64,000 nt of DNA from an uncultured Spirochaetaceae bacterium. Lineage in GTDB: Bacteria > Spirochaetota > Spirochaetia > Sphaerochaetales > Sphaerochaetaceae. The notes beneath the pieces are model-generated. The model saw only the letters and a list, made by a program, of their open reading frames with translations. It was not told where the DNA came from and did no database searches. The translations under genes were made by a program, and so were the position numbers. This document shows, piece after piece, positions 26,603 to 37,732 of this stretch. The first letter of the stretch is position 1. Each line of letters starts with the position of its first letter. The DNA is taken from positions 1 to 64,000 of the forward strand of contig CALXLA010000034.1 of the NCBI GenBank assembly GCA_944389075.1, given 5' to 3'.

Positions 26603-27178
26603 ATGGCTAGAGGCTGGTACGTAGTTCATACATACACAGGATACGAGCAGAAAATAGAGAGGATCATCAATAAGCTCCGTGCATCTGATGGCGAATTCGC
26701 TGCATACTGCACTGGAGTCAATGTTCCTATGGAGACGGTCACTGTCCAGAATGAGAAAGGTGAGACCAAGACGGAACATAAGAAGGTCATTCCTGGCTAT
26801 ATTCTCGTTGAGCTTGACCTGCCTGAGAATAATACATGGAGGATGGTGACTGCGAAGATTGCCAGAATCCAGGGCGTTACCGGATTCCTTACGGCTGACA
26901 AGTCGGGACAGGTGCCGCCTAAGCCGCTTAGCGCTAAAGAGCATAGCGATATCCTGCGCCGCACTGGCGAGATGCCTGAGGAGAAGATATTCAGGCCGAA
27001 GCAGGATTTCCTTGTTGGCGAGCAGGTCAAAGTCATATCTGGCCCGTTTGCATCGTTCGATGGAACAATCGATGAGATTGATCTTGCGAAGGGAAGGATG
27101 CGCCTTTCTGTGCAGATCTTCGGTCGTTCTACTCCTGTCGAGGTTGATTTCTCGCAGGTTGAAAAGGTCCTTCCGTAA
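26603..27178 (+). CDS. nusG: transcription termination/antitermination factor NusG
   Basis: NusG binds the RNA polymerase clamp helices and links it to Rho or the ribosome. The 191 residues comprise the NGN domain (WYVVHTYTGYEQKI at 4-17, VPMETV, PGYILV) and a C-terminal KOW domain (EQVKVISGPFASFDG). It stands between secE and the L11 gene in the universal order. Confidence 0.97.
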   Translation: MARGWYVVHTYTGYEQKIERIINKLRASDGEFAAYCTGVNVPMETVTVQNEKGETKTEHKKVIPGYILVELDLPENNTWRMVTAKIARIQGVTGFLTADKSGQVPPKPLSAKEHSDILRRTGEMPEEKIFRPKQDFLVGEQVKVISGPFASFDGTIDEIDLAKGRMRLSVQIFGRSTPVEVDFSQVEKVLP

Positions 27179-27324
27179 GGCAAGGGCTTTGGTTTTTTAC
27201 ATAATCAGCTTTGAAATCTCCCCTTTTCGAAGGGTGGGAGCTCTTCGTTGAAGAGCGTTAATACCAGCGCGGAGTCCCGCATATCGGTCAGCTCAGACCA
27301 GACTCTAAGCGTAAGGAGAAGGAA
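27179..27324 (+). promoter_or_regulatory. rplK leader with hairpin
   Basis: This 146-base spacer contains the perfect hairpin GCTCTTC-GTT-GAAGAGC (27240-27256) and ends in AAGGAG before rplK. In other bacteria L1 binds the L11 leader to repress both; whether this hairpin is that target is unproven. No clear promoter is seen. Confidence 0.5.
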
Positions 27325-27756
27325 ATGGCAAAGAAGAAGGTTACTGCAGTAATCAAGCTGCAGTGTCCTGCCCAGAAGGCTACGCCGGCACCACCAATTG
27401 GTCCAGCACTCGGCCCTCATGGTGTCAGCGCCCCACAGTTTGTCCAGCAGTTCAATGACAAGACAAAGAACTATGAACCTGGACTCATCCTCCCAGTTAT
27501 CATCACAGTCTATCAGGATAAGAGTTTCTCTTTCATCCTCAAGACTCCTCCTGCAGCTGTTCTTATCAAGAAAGCTCTTGGTATCCAGACAGCTTCCGGC
27601 ACGCCTAACAAGACAAAGGTCGGCAAGCTTACTGATGAGCAGCTTACGGAAATCGCCAAGACCAAGTTCGAGGACCTTAATGCAAACGACATGGATGCAG
27701 CTAAGAGAATCATTGCTGGTACAGCCCGTTCTATGGGTGTAGAGGTGGAGAAGTAA
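27325..27756 (+). CDS. rplK: 50S ribosomal protein L11
   Basis: This 143-residue L11 of the GTPase-associated centre carries the proline-rich segment [12 protein letters not shown] (19-30), which contacts 23S rRNA helices 43/44 and thiopeptide antibiotics. It is followed one base later by rplA, with AAGGAGAAGG before its own ATG. Confidence 0.98.
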   Translation: MAKKKVTAVIKLQCPAQKATPAPPIGPALGPHGVSAPQFVQQFNDKTKNYEPGLILPVIITVYQDKSFSFILKTPPAAVLIKKALGIQTASGTPNKTKVGKLTDEQLTEIAKTKFEDLNANDMDAAKRIIAGTARSMGVEVEK

Positions 27757-27757
27757 G

Positions 27758-28450
27758 ATGAAGAGAGGAAAGAAATATCAGGAAGCAGTCAAGAAGGTTG
27801 ACAAGACAAAGCTCTACACCCTCAAGGAAGCAGCTGCTCTTGTCAAGGATTGCGCTTATGCGAAGTTCAACGAGACTGTAGAGATTTCTGTTGCACTTGC
27901 TCTCAAGAAGAGCCAGTCAGTAAGAGATACAGTTGTTCTTCCTAATCAGTTCATGGCACAGAAGAGGATCCTCGTATTCGCCAAGGGCGATAAGGCAGAG
28001 GAGGCCAAGGCTGCAGGCGCTGCTTATGTCGGCGATAATGATCTGATCGAGAAGATCCGCGGTGGCTGGATGGACTTTGATGTCGCAGTTGCTACACCTG
28101 ACATGATGAAGGATGTAGGTAGGCTCGGACCTATCCTCGGAAGAAGAGGCCTCATGCCTAACCCGAAGACTCACACTGTCACTAATGATATCAAGGAAGC
28201 TCTTGCTGAACTGAATAAGGGCCGTGTTGAGTTCCGTTCTGATAAGACAGGTGTCGTACATCTTGCAGTCGGCAAGGTCGATATGGATGCAGATAAGATC
28301 GCAGAGAACGCAAAAGTCACAATCGATGAGATTGTCAGAAAGAAGCCATCCGATGCAAAGGGTGATTTCATCGTCTCTATCGCACTCTCATCTACAATGG
28401 GTCCTGGTGTTCCAGTGAATGCCAAGGAACTTGCAGCTGCTGCTGAATAA
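27758..28450 (+). CDS. rplA: 50S ribosomal protein L1
   Basis: This 230-residue L1 of the L1 stalk moves E-site tRNA and in many bacteria represses the L11-L1 message. The conserved [15 protein letters not shown] loop is present. It begins one base after rplK and ends 11 bases before rplJ. Confidence 0.98.
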   Translation: MKRGKKYQEAVKKVDKTKLYTLKEAAALVKDCAYAKFNETVEISVALALKKSQSVRDTVVLPNQFMAQKRILVFAKGDKAEEAKAAGAAYVGDNDLIEKIRGGWMDFDVAVATPDMMKDVGRLGPILGRRGLMPNPKTHTVTNDIKEALAELNKGRVEFRSDKTGVVHLAVGKVDMDADKIAENAKVTIDEIVRKKPSDAKGDFIVSIALSSTMGPGVPVNAKELAAAAE

Positions 28451-28461
28451 GGAGGAATGTC

Positions 28462-28989
28462 ATGGAGAACTACAAGACACGCATAACTCCTGCTAAGGAA
28501 GATGCAGTGAAGGCTCTCAAGGATGAGTTCGCCGGATACGATGGATTCATCTTCACGGACTACAGAGGCATGACTGTTCAGCAGATCACAGATCTCAGAT
28601 CTGCTCTCAGGAAGGATGAGGCAGCATATCGTGTCGTAAAGAACCGCTATGCGAAGATTGCCCTCAAGGATCTTGAGAAGACAGGTGCTGATGACCAGAT
28701 GAAGGGCCCTACAGCTGTCGCGCTCGTCAAGGGTGATACAGCTAACGTAGTCGCAAAGAAGATCTTCCAGGCTGGAAAGGATGGAATCACCGTAACTGTC
28801 AAAGGCGCTATCATCGGTGACGAGGTCATGACAGCCGAGCAGATTGAGGCACTTTCGAAGCTCCCAACCAAGCTCGAACTCATCGCTTCTCTCATGGGAA
28901 CGATGAAGGCACCAGTACAGAAGCTCGCTGCTACTCTTCTCGCATATGTCGAGTCAAAGGGCGGAGCTCCTGCAGAAGAAGCAAACTGA
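28462..28989 (+). CDS. rplJ: 50S ribosomal protein L10
   Basis: This 175-residue L10 anchors the L7/L12 stalk: an N-terminal rRNA-binding domain (residues 1-125, with DYRGMTVQQITDLR) and a C-terminal helix for L12 dimers. GGAGG precedes the ATG. No long L10 leader is present because rplA ends 11 bases upstream. Confidence 0.97.
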   Translation: MENYKTRITPAKEDAVKALKDEFAGYDGFIFTDYRGMTVQQITDLRSALRKDEAAYRVVKNRYAKIALKDLEKTGADDQMKGPTAVALVKGDTANVVAKKIFQAGKDGITVTVKGAIIGDEVMTAEQIEALSKLPTKLELIASLMGTMKAPVQKLAATLLAYVESKGGAPAEEAN

Positions 28990-29056
28990 TACGGTCATAG
29001 TCTTCACGTAACCTGCTAGGCCGTTAAGGAAAAATAAATCATAAGGAGAAGGTAAT

Positions 29057-29434
29057 ATGGCTACAAAGGAAGAAATCCTCGAATCAATCGCTTCCATGAG
29101 CGTCATGGATGTCGCAGATCTCATCAAGATGATGGAAGAGAAGTTCGGCGTTGTTGCAGCAGCTGCTGCTGTAGCTGCAGGTCCTGCAGCTGGTGGTGAG
29201 GCAGCTCCAGCAGAGGAAGAGCAGACTGAGTTCACAGTCGTCCTCAAGAGCGTTGACGCTGCAAAGAAGATCGCATGCATCAAGGAAGTCAGAGCTGTAA
29301 CAGGTCTCGGACTCAAGGAAGCAAAGGATCTCTGCGAGAATGGTGGAACAATCAAGGAAGGTGTAAGCAAGGAAGAAGCTGCTGCAATGAAGGAGAAGCT
29401 CACTGCTGCAGGTTGTGAAATTGAGGTTAAATAA
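29057..29434 (+). CDS. rplL: 50S ribosomal protein L7/L12
   Basis: This 125-residue stalk protein has an N-terminal dimer domain, an Ala/Gly-rich hinge (about 33-52) and a factor-binding C-terminal domain ([13 protein letters not shown]). AAGGAGAAGG precedes the ATG after a 67-base spacer from rplJ, which may allow separate tuning of its higher copy number. Confidence 0.98.
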   Translation: MATKEEILESIASMSVMDVADLIKMMEEKFGVVAAAAAVAAGPAAGGEAAPAEEEQTEFTVVLKSVDAAKKIACIKEVRAVTGLGLKEAKDLCENGGTIKEGVSKEEAAAMKEKLTAAGCEIEVK

Positions 29435-29455
29435 CACGCCTTCGAGTCTTATTTG

Positions 29456-29506
29456 CCTGGGTCTCCTTTGACCCAGGATATGCCATCGGGCACCCCCGAT
29501 GGCATA
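29456..29506 (+). promoter_or_regulatory. double hairpin between rplL and rpoB
   Basis: Two perfect stems are stacked here: CCTGGGTC/GACCCAGG (29456-29477) and the 12-base TATGCCATCGGG/CCCGATGGCATA (29479-29506). No T run follows, so an RNase III-type processing site or partial attenuator, as known between rplL and rpoB in E. coli, fits better than a full terminator. A third TTCG-capped hairpin (29535-29550) abuts the rpoB ribosome binding site. Confidence 0.7.
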
Positions 29507-29565
29507 GGTGTCTTAAAAAGAATTGGTAGAAAACAAGTACTTCGGTGCTTTATGGAGGTACAGCG

Positions 29566-32500
29566 ATGGCCATCAAAGGCAAAGCCATTAAGAGAGTAGA
29601 CATCGGTTCAGAACTCCCGGAAGTATGCGAACTTCCAGATCTCATCGGAATCCAGACCGAGTCATACAGGAATTTCCTTCAGCTTGACAAGCTTGAAAGG
29701 GGAGAGGCTCCTGATCCTGCTTATGGTCTTGAACACGTTTTCCGCACTACATTCCCAATCGTATCCCCTAATGAGGATATGAAGGTTGAGTACAACGGCT
29801 ATACCGTTGATATGGCAGGAATCAAGTATTCGGAATCCGAGTGCAAGAAGAAGGGAAGGACATTTGGTGTTCCTGTAAAAGCGAAAATTGCTCTCGAGAC
29901 AGTCAAGAACGGACTTATCAAGGAGAAGGAGATCTTCTTCGGTGATTTCCCTTTGATGACGGATCGCGGTACTTTCATCATCAATGGTGCTGAGCGTGTA
30001 ATCGTCTCGCAGATTGTCCGCTCTCCTGGAATCATATTCAAGGAAGGAAAGAAGACTGACGTATCTTCTCTTTCCTATACAGGAACTCTTTATCCATATT
30101 CCGGAACAAAGCTTGAGTTTGTCCTTACCAGGAAGAACGAGAAGGAGTCCGCAGGAAGAAAGGAGACCGAAAAGAAGAAGGTCAACAACATCATCCAGGT
30201 CAACTTCGGCAAGAAGCCATTCCTCGTGACGTTCTTCCTCCGTGTCCTCGGTGTTGATACACGCGAGAAGATTGTCTCCGCGTTCTTCTCTCCGAAGACT
30301 CTTGATCTCACATCGCTTGATATGGGAGAAAGCCACACATACTTCCTTTATAATGATATCCGCAACCAGGAGAACATGTCTGTCCAGTATGTGGCTGGAA
30401 AGCAGGTGGGAAATATCGAGCTGCAGGAGATAAAGGACCTTGGCTACAACGAAATCCAGGTTATCGATACAGATGCAAAGGATCTTGATTCTCCATCGCT
30501 TGCTGTCCTGAAGACGCTTCACAGGGAGTTTGTATATATCGCTGACAGGGATGAGACTGAAGAGACATCAGCCATCTTCCGCGATGAGACATCCGAAGAG
30601 TTCCAGAACCGCTATATCGGAGCGATTGTCGATGCTTGCAGGAATGCTCTCCCGCAGAATCTCAAGACATTCCCTGATCCGAAGAGGGTCATCAGCTATT
30701 TCCAGGAATTCTTCCTCAAGGGAAGAGGCTTTGAGCTTTCCGCTATCGGCCGTCATAAGCTGAACAAGAAGTTCTACAGCATGGATGAGGATAAATACAT
30801 CGAGACAACTGCGCTTACAGTCGATGATGTGATCAACACAGTCAAGTGCCTCATCGATTTCTGCAATGGCACAGGAATCAAGGAAGATGATATCGATGCT
30901 CTTGGTAACAGACGTGTACGTACTGTAGGCGAGCTTCTTGAGAACAATATCTCCGATGCTTTCGCACGCATGGCAAAGGCTGCAAGGGAGAAGATGAACA
31001 TCTCCGATGAGTCAATCAAGCCTCAGGAAGTCATCTCAATCAAGACAATCGTAGGCGCACTCAAGGAGTTCTTCGGATCCTCACAGCTCTCGCAGTTCAT
31101 GGATCAGGTCAATCCTCTTGCAGAGCTCACTCATAAGAGAAGGGTTTCCGCACTTGGTCCTAAGGGCGGACTCTCAAGATCCTCCGCACGTGCTATCTAC
31201 GAAGTCAGAGACGTTCACTATACACATTACGGAAGGATCTGTCCTATCGAGACTCCTGAAGGCTCGAACATCGGCCTTATCCTTTCGCTTGCGAACTACG
31301 CACGCATCAATAAGTATGGCTTCATCGAGACACCTTACAGGAAGGTTGTCGATGGCGTTGTCACAGATGAGGTCGAGTATCTTGATGCCAATGATGAGGA
31401 GAGATACTTCATCGCGCAGGGCAATGCGAAGATCGATGCGAATGGAAGGTTCCTTGAGGATGAGGTCTCCGTCAGACACTATGGCGACTACTCTGTAGTC
31501 ACACCTGACAGAGTCCAGTGGATGGATGTATCTCCTAAGCAGGTAGTATCCGTAGCCACCTCTCTTATCCCGTTCCTCGAACATGATGACGCAAACCGTG
31601 CGCTCATGGGCTCTAACATGCAGCGTCAGGCAGTCCCTCTTGTGTTCCCGGAAGCCCCAAGGGTAGGAACAGGCATGGAGCAGAGGACAGCATATGACTC
31701 AGGAGTGCTCATCAAGGCAAAGAGAGCAGGTACTGTAAAGTATGTATCCTCGACAATAATCCGCATCGTCCCGGATAAGCCTGAGATCAAAGGCGAGGTC
31801 GATGAGTATACAATCCATAAGTTCGAAAGGACCAATCAGGATTCCTGCATGAACCAGAAGCCTATCGTCAATGTCGGAGAGCATGTCGAGGCTGGCGATG
31901 TCCTTGCTGATGGTCCTGCGACAGATCGTGGAGAGCTTGCTCTCGGAAGGAATATCCTCGTGGGGTTCGTGCCATGGAATGGTTACAACTACGAAGACGC
32001 TGTACTTATTTCCGAGCGCGTTGTCAGGGAAGATATCTACACATCAATCCATATCAAGGAATTCTCCATTGATATAAGAGAGACGAAGCTTGGCCCTGAG
32101 AAGCTCACAAGGGATATCCCGAACACATCAGAGAAGGTTCTTGAGCATCTTGATGCAGAGGGTATTGTCTGTGTTGGAACATATGTGCATCCAGGTTCGA
32201 TTCTCGTCGGCAAGGTAACTCCGAAGAGCGAATCCGATACGACTCCGGAGCTCAAGCTTCTCAACTCCATCTTCGGAGAGAAGGCTAAGGAAGTCAGGGA
32301 CGCATCCCTCAAGGTTCCTCACGGAACAGAAGGCACAGTCATTGATATACAGAGGCTCAGGAAGGCTGATGGCGATGAGCTCCAGCCTAACGTAGAGCAG
32401 ACAATCAAGGTCCTGATTGCTACGAAGAGGAAGCTCAAGCAGGGTGACAAGATGGCAGGAAGACATGGAAACAAGGGTGTCGTATCCCGCGTTCTCCCTG

Positions 32501-33198
32501 AAGAGGATATGCCATACATGGCTGATGGCACTCCGCTTGATGTATGTCTCAATCCGCTTGGCGTTCCATCCCGTATGAACATCGGACAGCTTATGGAGAC
32601 ACAGCTCGGCTGGGCAGCAGTAGCGAATGACAAGTGGTACAAGACACCTGTATTCCAGTCTGCATCTATGGAGCAGATCGAGGCTGAGATGGAAGCTGCA
32701 GGACTGCCGAAGAACAGCAAGACGACTCTCTATGATGGCAGGACAGGCATTCCATTCGTGAACCCTGTATTCTGCGGATACATCTACTATCTGAAGCTGC
32801 ATCACCTTGTCGATGACAAGATGCATGCACGTTCTACTGGTCCATACTCGCTTGTCACGCAGCAGCCGCTTGGCGGTAAGGCTATGTTCGGTGGCCAGAG
32901 ACTTGGAGAAATGGAGGTCTGGGCATTCGAGGCATATGGCGCAGCGAATAACCTGCAGGAGCTTCTGACGATCAAGTCCGATGATATGCAGGGCAGAGTC
33001 CAGATATATGAGTCGATTGTCAGGGGCAACCCGACGCAGACAGTTTCTATGCCGGAGGCATTCAACGTGCTTGTACAGGAAATCAGGGGTCTTGCCCTCG
33101 ATATCTCCGTGTACGACGAGAATGGCAGGCAGGTACCTCTCTCGGAGCGTGATGAGGAAATCATCCAGAAGAGAGAGAAAGAGAAAGGCACCTTCTAG
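29566..33198 (+). CDS. rpoB: RNA polymerase subunit beta
   Basis: This 1210-residue beta subunit starts at the ATG at 29566 with GGAGGT seven bases upstream; an in-frame GTG at 29545 precedes that site and is rejected. The rifampicin region reads QLSQFMDQVNPLAELTHKRR, with Ser528 at the position of E. coli Ser531. After ALGP the sequence is KGGLSRSSARAIYEVRD, three residues longer than E. coli in fork loop 2. Conserved GDKMAGRHGNKGV lies in the C-terminal half. rpoC follows after 11 bases. Confidence 0.98.
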   Translation: MAIKGKAIKRVDIGSELPEVCELPDLIGIQTESYRNFLQLDKLERGEAPDPAYGLEHVFRTTFPIVSPNEDMKVEYNGYTVDMAGIKYSESECKKKGRTFGVPVKAKIALETVKNGLIKEKEIFFGDFPLMTDRGTFIINGAERVIVSQIVRSPGIIFKEGKKTDVSSLSYTGTLYPYSGTKLEFVLTRKNEKESAGRKETEKKKVNNIIQVNFGKKPFLVTFFLRVLGVDTREKIVSAFFSPKTLDLTSLDMGESHTYFLYNDIRNQENMSVQYVAGKQVGNIELQEIKDLGYNEIQVIDTDAKDLDSPSLAVLKTLHREFVYIADRDETEETSAIFRDETSEEFQNRYIGAIVDACRNALPQNLKTFPDPKRVISYFQEFFLKGRGFELSAIGRHKLNKKFYSMDEDKYIETTALTVDDVINTVKCLIDFCNGTGIKEDDIDALGNRRVRTVGELLENNISDAFARMAKAAREKMNISDESIKPQEVISIKTIVGALKEFFGSSQLSQFMDQVNPLAELTHKRRVSALGPKGGLSRSSARAIYEVRDVHYTHYGRICPIETPEGSNIGLILSLANYARINKYGFIETPYRKVVDGVVTDEVEYLDANDEERYFIAQGNAKIDANGRFLEDEVSVRHYGDYSVVTPDRVQWMDVSPKQVVSVATSLIPFLEHDDANRALMGSNMQRQAVPLVFPEAPRVGTGMEQRTAYDSGVLIKAKRAGTVKYVSSTIIRIVPDKPEIKGEVDEYTIHKFERTNQDSCMNQKPIVNVGEHVEAGDVLADGPATDRGELALGRNILVGFVPWNGYNYEDAVLISERVVREDIYTSIHIKEFSIDIRETKLGPEKLTRDIPNTSEKVLEHLDAEGIVCVGTYVHPGSILVGKVTPKSESDTTPELKLLNSIFGEKAKEVRDASLKVPHGTEGTVIDIQRLRKADGDELQPNVEQTIKVLIATKRKLKQGDKMAGRHGNKGVVSRVLPEEDMPYMADGTPLDVCLNPLGVPSRMNIGQLMETQLGWAAVANDKWYKTPVFQSASMEQIEAEMEAAGLPKNSKTTLYDGRTGIPFVNPVFCGYIYYLKLHHLVDDKMHARSTGPYSLVTQQPLGGKAMFGGQRLGEMEVWAFEAYGAANNLQELLTIKSDDMQGRVQIYESIVRGNPTQTVSMPEAFNVLVQEIRGLALDISVYDENGRQVPLSERDEEIIQKREKEKGTF

Positions 33199-33209
33199 GA
33201 GGAAGAGGT

Positions 33210-36200
33210 ATGAAGGAAATACAGGATTTCAGTTCAATCAGAATCAGGCTTGCATCCCCTGAGCAGATCAAGGAATGGTCCTATGGTGAAGTCAAGAAGC
33301 CTGAGACAATAAATTACCGCTCTCTCCGTCCGGAGAGGGACGGCCTCTTCTGCGAGCGTATCTTCGGTACGACAAAGGCATGGGAATGCTGGTGCGGAAA
33401 GTTCAAGTCAATCCGCTACAAGGGCGTTGTCTGTGACCGCTGCGGAGTAGAGGTCACAGATACGAAGGTCCGCCGTGAGCGTATCGGGCATATCACTCTC
33501 GCAGCTCCTGTCGCGCATATCTGGTTCTACAGGTCCACGCCGTCGATCATGAGCTATCTTCTCAACATCAAGAGATCTGCCCTCATGGAGATTCTCTCCT
33601 ATGAGAAGTATGTCGTTCTCGATCCTGGTATGGATACAGGCCTTGAGAAGTTCCAGGTCCTCACAGATAGCGAATATGAAGATGCATACCGTGAATATGG
33701 TGACTCATTCAGAGCTGGAATGGGTGCCGAGGCTATCTATGAGCTTCTCCGCTCACTTGATCTTGATGCTCTCTCAAAGGAACTCAAGGAGCAGCTTGCA
33801 GAGAAGGAGAAGGCCAACGTCAAGATCGATCCGAAGCTCCTGAACAGAATCAAGTTCTGCGAGTTCTTCAGGACAAGCGGAAACAAGCCGGAGTGGATGA
33901 TCCTCAAGGTCATCCCTGTGATTCCGCCAGAACTCAGGCCTATGGTACAGCTTGATGGCGGACGCTTCGCCACAACAGACCTCAATGAGCTTTACAGAAG
34001 GGTCATCAACCGCAACAACCGTCTTGACAGGCTTATAAAGATCTCAGCTCCTGATATCATCATCCGCAATGAGAAGAGGATGCTTCAGGAAGCTGTCGAT
34101 GCGCTCTTCGACAACTCGAAGACCGCGAATCCGACAAAGGGAAGCAGCAAGAGGGATCTCAAGTCGCTTTCCGATGTTCTCAAGGGCAAGCAGGGAAGAT
34201 TCAGACAGAATCTTCTCGGAAAGCGTGTTGACTACTCAGGCCGTTCCGTTATCGTTGTAGGCCCTGAGCTCAGGATGCACCAGTGCGGTGTTCCTTCAAA
34301 GATGGCACTTGAGCTTTTCAAGCCATTCATCATGCGCCGCCTTGTCCAGAAGGAGATCGCACAGAACATCAAGAGAGCGAAGACTCTTGTCGAGCAGGAA
34401 GCGCCAGAGGTATGGGCAGTCCTTGATGAGGTAGTCAAGGAGCATCCTGTAATGCTCAACAGAGCGCCTACGCTCCATCGTCTTGGTATCCAGGCATTCG
34501 AGCCTGTGCTTGTCGAAGGAAAGGCTCTCAAGCTCCATCCTCTCGTATGTCATGCATTCAATGCTGACTTCGATGGAGACCAGATGGCTATCCATGTCCC
34601 TCTTACTCAGGCTGCTCAGCTTGAGTGCTGGACACTTATGCTCTCGACGACGAACCTCCTTGACCCTGCAAACGGAAAGCCTATCGCATTCCCATCGCAG
34701 GACATGGTCCTCGGCATCTTCTATCTTACGAAGGAGAGGACAGATCTCGATCCTGACCGCAGAGTCAAGAGATTCGAGTCCATCGCGGAGATCGAAGCTG
34801 CTATTGATGCAGGATCCGTCTCTTATAACGAGGGTGTCTACTACCGCCTGAAGAAGGGCCTTGAGATCATCGATGCTGATGGCAAGTCCGAGATAGCTGA
34901 TGGCAAGTCATGGGTATGGACGACTCCGGGAAGAATCATCTTTAATTCCGCAATTCCGGAAGGTCTTCCGTATCAGAACTACTGCCTTGGCGACAAGCAG
35001 CTCAGGAAGCTTATCGGAAAGACTCTCCATGAGCATAAGCCATCTGTGGCTGTAGAGCTTCTTGACTCCGTTAAGGATCTCGGGTTCAAGTATGCTACTC
35101 TCTTTGGTGCCACAATCGGTCTTTCCGACATGGTTGTTCCTGAAGAGAAGAGCCAGCTTATCGAGGAAGCTAACAAGAAGCAGTCTGTCGTCTTCCAGCA
35201 GTTCCATGATGGACAGATCACACAGGAAGAGAGATACAACAGGATCATCGAAGTCTGGACAGAGACAAATGAAGAGCTTACTGACCGCCTCATGAAGACA
35301 CTGAGGGAAAGCCAGCATGGTTTCAATCCTCTCTATCTGATGGTCGATTCAGGTGCTAGAGGATCCAAGAACCAGATCAGGCAGCTTGGTGGTATGAGAG
35401 GACTTATGGCTAAGCCTAATGGCAAGATCATCGAGCTTCCTATCAAGTCCAACTTCAAGGAAGGACTTTCGATCATGGAGTTCTTCATCTCATCCAACGG
35501 CGCCAGAAAGGGTCTTACGGATACAGCTCTCAAGACTGCAAAGGCTGGTTACCTCACACGTAAGCTTGTCGATGTAGCTCAGGATGTTGTCGTTTCCGAG
35601 GAAGATTGCCATACAATCAACGGTATCTGGACATCAGCTGTAAAAGATGGTGATACGGTTGTCGAATCGCTTGCTTCCAGAATCGCAGGCTCCTGTCCTG
35701 TCGAGGATGTCCTCCATCCATTCCTCCGCACAGAGGATGGAAAACCTGTCGTTCTTGCGAAGGCCAATGAGGAGATTTCCGATGAGGTCGCAGAGGAAAT
35801 CGAGAAGGCAGGTGTCGAGAAGGTCCTTCTCCGCACGGTCCTTACCTGTGAGGCGGAGCATGGTGTATGCCGCAAGTGCTATGGACGCAACCTTGCCACA
35901 AACCGTCCTGTCGAAATCGGAGAGGCTGTCGGAATCATCGCTGCTCAGTCAATCGGTCAGCCAGGTACACAGCTTACGATGCGTACTTTCCATGTAGGTG
36001 GTACAGCTTCCACATCAACAAAGGAGAACAAGCTTTCCTTCTCTTATCCTGTCATCATCCGCAGCATGAAAGGCATGGTGATCACGGATACGGCAGGGAA
36101 CCGCATATTCCCGAGAAAGGGACACATAACGGTATCGAAGGTGTTCCAGGAGATCACAGGCAAGTTCGATGAGCTTCTTGTCGAGAATGGCAATCCTGTC

Positions 36201-37595
36201 GGAAAGGGATATCCGATCTACAGGAAAGATGGCCAGGATGTCCTTGCTGACGAGAATGGAAGGCTCTATATCGATCCAGATAACAGGGTGTTCGTGGTAG
36301 CATCTCCTGCTGAGTACTCAGTACCTGCAGGTTCTGAGCTCAAGGTAAGGGAAGGACAGGTCGTCGATGCTGATGAGACGATCATCACATTCGATCCATT
36401 CTCTGAACCTATCATCGCAGAGGCATCTGGTGTCGTAGAGGCAATGAATGACTTCGTCGAGGACAAGTCCTATAAGAAGATCTTCAACGAAGCCGGTGAT
36501 ATGGATATGATTGTCGTTCCTGCAGCACAGCTCGGCGGCTATCGTCCTAACATTCTGATTCACTCAGATGATGGAGAGGACAATATCTATCAGATTCCTG
36601 GCGGTGCTTACATGCTTGTCAAGAGAGCAGGGGAGCGCGTCAATGTAGGTGATGTTCTCGCAAAGGTCTCGAAGGACAGCATGACGACTAAGGATATCGC
36701 TGGCGGTCTTCCGCAGGTTGACTCTCTCTTCGAAGCACGTCATGGCAAGCTCTCGACATCAAGCAAGGCAAATCCGATTATCCTCTCAAGGGAGACAGGA
36801 ACTGTCACAAGCGTTGTCACATCGTCGAATTCCACTTCGATGGTGACTATCGTCGATGCATTCGGAGTACCGCATCCGCATAAGGTATATACAAAGGATG
36901 CTATTCTCCTTGTCCGTGAGGGCGATGAGGTCAAGGCTGGCGAGCCGCTCTGCGACGAGCCTGTGACTTCAAGGGAAGTTCTCGATGTACTCGGAGAGAA
37001 TGCGGTCCTCTCGTTCCTTGTAGATGAGATCCAGAAGGTCTACAGAATGCAGGGTGTAGAGATCAACGAGAAGCATCTCGGAATCATCATCCGTCAGATG
37101 CTCCGCAAGGTTGAGATCGTCCGCGCAGGCGATACTGATTTCGTCAAGTGCCAGAAAGTCGACAAGCATCTCTTCGACAGGGTCAATGATGAGATCAAGA
37201 AGGCCGGTGGTTCTCCTGCTATCGGACGTCCGATTCTCCAGGGTGTATCAGACGCAGCACTCAGCGTTGATTCGTTCATCTCAGCCGCATCCTTCCTTTC
37301 AACGACGAAAGTCTTGACAGAAGCTGCAATTGCTGGTAAGAAGGATGAGCTTAGAGGACTCAAGGAGAACGTCATCATCGGTCATCTCATTCCTGCCGGA
37401 ACCGGCATGAAGAGATACAGGAACGTGCGCCTTGAGGAAGATGAGAAGCTCCTTGAGCTCCAGAAGGAAATCGACAGGGCTAGAAAGGAAAGCAGAGTTG
37501 CCGATCCTCAGCCTGATCTGGATATCGAGGAATTAGCAGATATGGAGACAGTGGGAGTTCCTGCTGAGGCAGAAGAAGCCCCATCTGAGGAGTGA
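33210..37595 (+). CDS. rpoC: RNA polymerase subunit beta'
   Basis: This 1461-residue catalytic subunit has the N-terminal zinc site Cys60, Cys62, Cys75, Cys78. The active-site loop NADFDGDQM is at 451-459, with the three aspartates that hold magnesium. The second zinc site CxxxxxxCxxC lies in [11 protein letters not shown], and bridge-helix and trigger-loop sequences follow ([19 protein letters not shown]). GGAGG precedes the ATG. The glutamate-rich tail ends 137 bases before rpsL. Confidence 0.98.
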   Translation: MKEIQDFSSIRIRLASPEQIKEWSYGEVKKPETINYRSLRPERDGLFCERIFGTTKAWECWCGKFKSIRYKGVVCDRCGVEVTDTKVRRERIGHITLAAPVAHIWFYRSTPSIMSYLLNIKRSALMEILSYEKYVVLDPGMDTGLEKFQVLTDSEYEDAYREYGDSFRAGMGAEAIYELLRSLDLDALSKELKEQLAEKEKANVKIDPKLLNRIKFCEFFRTSGNKPEWMILKVIPVIPPELRPMVQLDGGRFATTDLNELYRRVINRNNRLDRLIKISAPDIIIRNEKRMLQEAVDALFDNSKTANPTKGSSKRDLKSLSDVLKGKQGRFRQNLLGKRVDYSGRSVIVVGPELRMHQCGVPSKMALELFKPFIMRRLVQKEIAQNIKRAKTLVEQEAPEVWAVLDEVVKEHPVMLNRAPTLHRLGIQAFEPVLVEGKALKLHPLVCHAFNADFDGDQMAIHVPLTQAAQLECWTLMLSTTNLLDPANGKPIAFPSQDMVLGIFYLTKERTDLDPDRRVKRFESIAEIEAAIDAGSVSYNEGVYYRLKKGLEIIDADGKSEIADGKSWVWTTPGRIIFNSAIPEGLPYQNYCLGDKQLRKLIGKTLHEHKPSVAVELLDSVKDLGFKYATLFGATIGLSDMVVPEEKSQLIEEANKKQSVVFQQFHDGQITQEERYNRIIEVWTETNEELTDRLMKTLRESQHGFNPLYLMVDSGARGSKNQIRQLGGMRGLMAKPNGKIIELPIKSNFKEGLSIMEFFISSNGARKGLTDTALKTAKAGYLTRKLVDVAQDVVVSEEDCHTINGIWTSAVKDGDTVVESLASRIAGSCPVEDVLHPFLRTEDGKPVVLAKANEEISDEVAEEIEKAGVEKVLLRTVLTCEAEHGVCRKCYGRNLATNRPVEIGEAVGIIAAQSIGQPGTQLTMRTFHVGGTASTSTKENKLSFSYPVIIRSMKGMVITDTAGNRIFPRKGHITVSKVFQEITGKFDELLVENGNPVGKGYPIYRKDGQDVLADENGRLYIDPDNRVFVVASPAEYSVPAGSELKVREGQVVDADETIITFDPFSEPIIAEASGVVEAMNDFVEDKSYKKIFNEAGDMDMIVVPAAQLGGYRPNILIHSDDGEDNIYQIPGGAYMLVKRAGERVNVGDVLAKVSKDSMTTKDIAGGLPQVDSLFEARHGKLSTSSKANPIILSRETGTVTSVVTSSNSTSMVTIVDAFGVPHPHKVYTKDAILLVREGDEVKAGEPLCDEPVTSREVLDVLGENAVLSFLVDEIQKVYRMQGVEINEKHLGIIIRQMLRKVEIVRAGDTDFVKCQKVDKHLFDRVNDEIKKAGGSPAIGRPILQGVSDAALSVDSFISAASFLSTTKVLTEAAIAGKKDELRGLKENVIIGHLIPAGTGMKRYRNVRLEEDEKLLELQKEIDRARKESRVADPQPDLDIEELADMETVGVPAEAEEAPSEE

Positions 37596-37732
37596 GGTGC
37601 CTGTCGGCATCCCATTCCGGGGTCTTGTCAGCAGAACTCATGCTGACCCTGTCTTTACATAGAGGTGCCGCTTGTGCGGCACATAGCCTTCCGGTGTGAG
37701 AACGGAAGACAGACAAAGGAGCGTATCGAAAG
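37596..37732 (+). promoter_or_regulatory. rpsL leader with three hairpins
   Basis: Three stem-loops lie between rpoC and rpsL: GTCAGCA/TGCTGAC (37627-37647), GTGCCGC-TTGT-GCGGCAC (37665-37682) and CTTCCG/CGGAAG (37688-37708). None has a T run. An S7-type autogenous target or processing site is possible but unproven. AAAGGAG stands before the rpsL ATG. Confidence 0.5.

Noticed and set aside
29662-30522. 286-codon reverse-strand open frame inside rpoB
   Set aside because: Shadow of rpoB, which is certain. It has no ribosome binding site, and its composition mirrors the codon bias of the sense gene.
32128-32826. 232-codon reverse-strand open frame inside rpoB
   Set aside because: Antisense shadow with a cysteine- and leucine-rich artificial composition.
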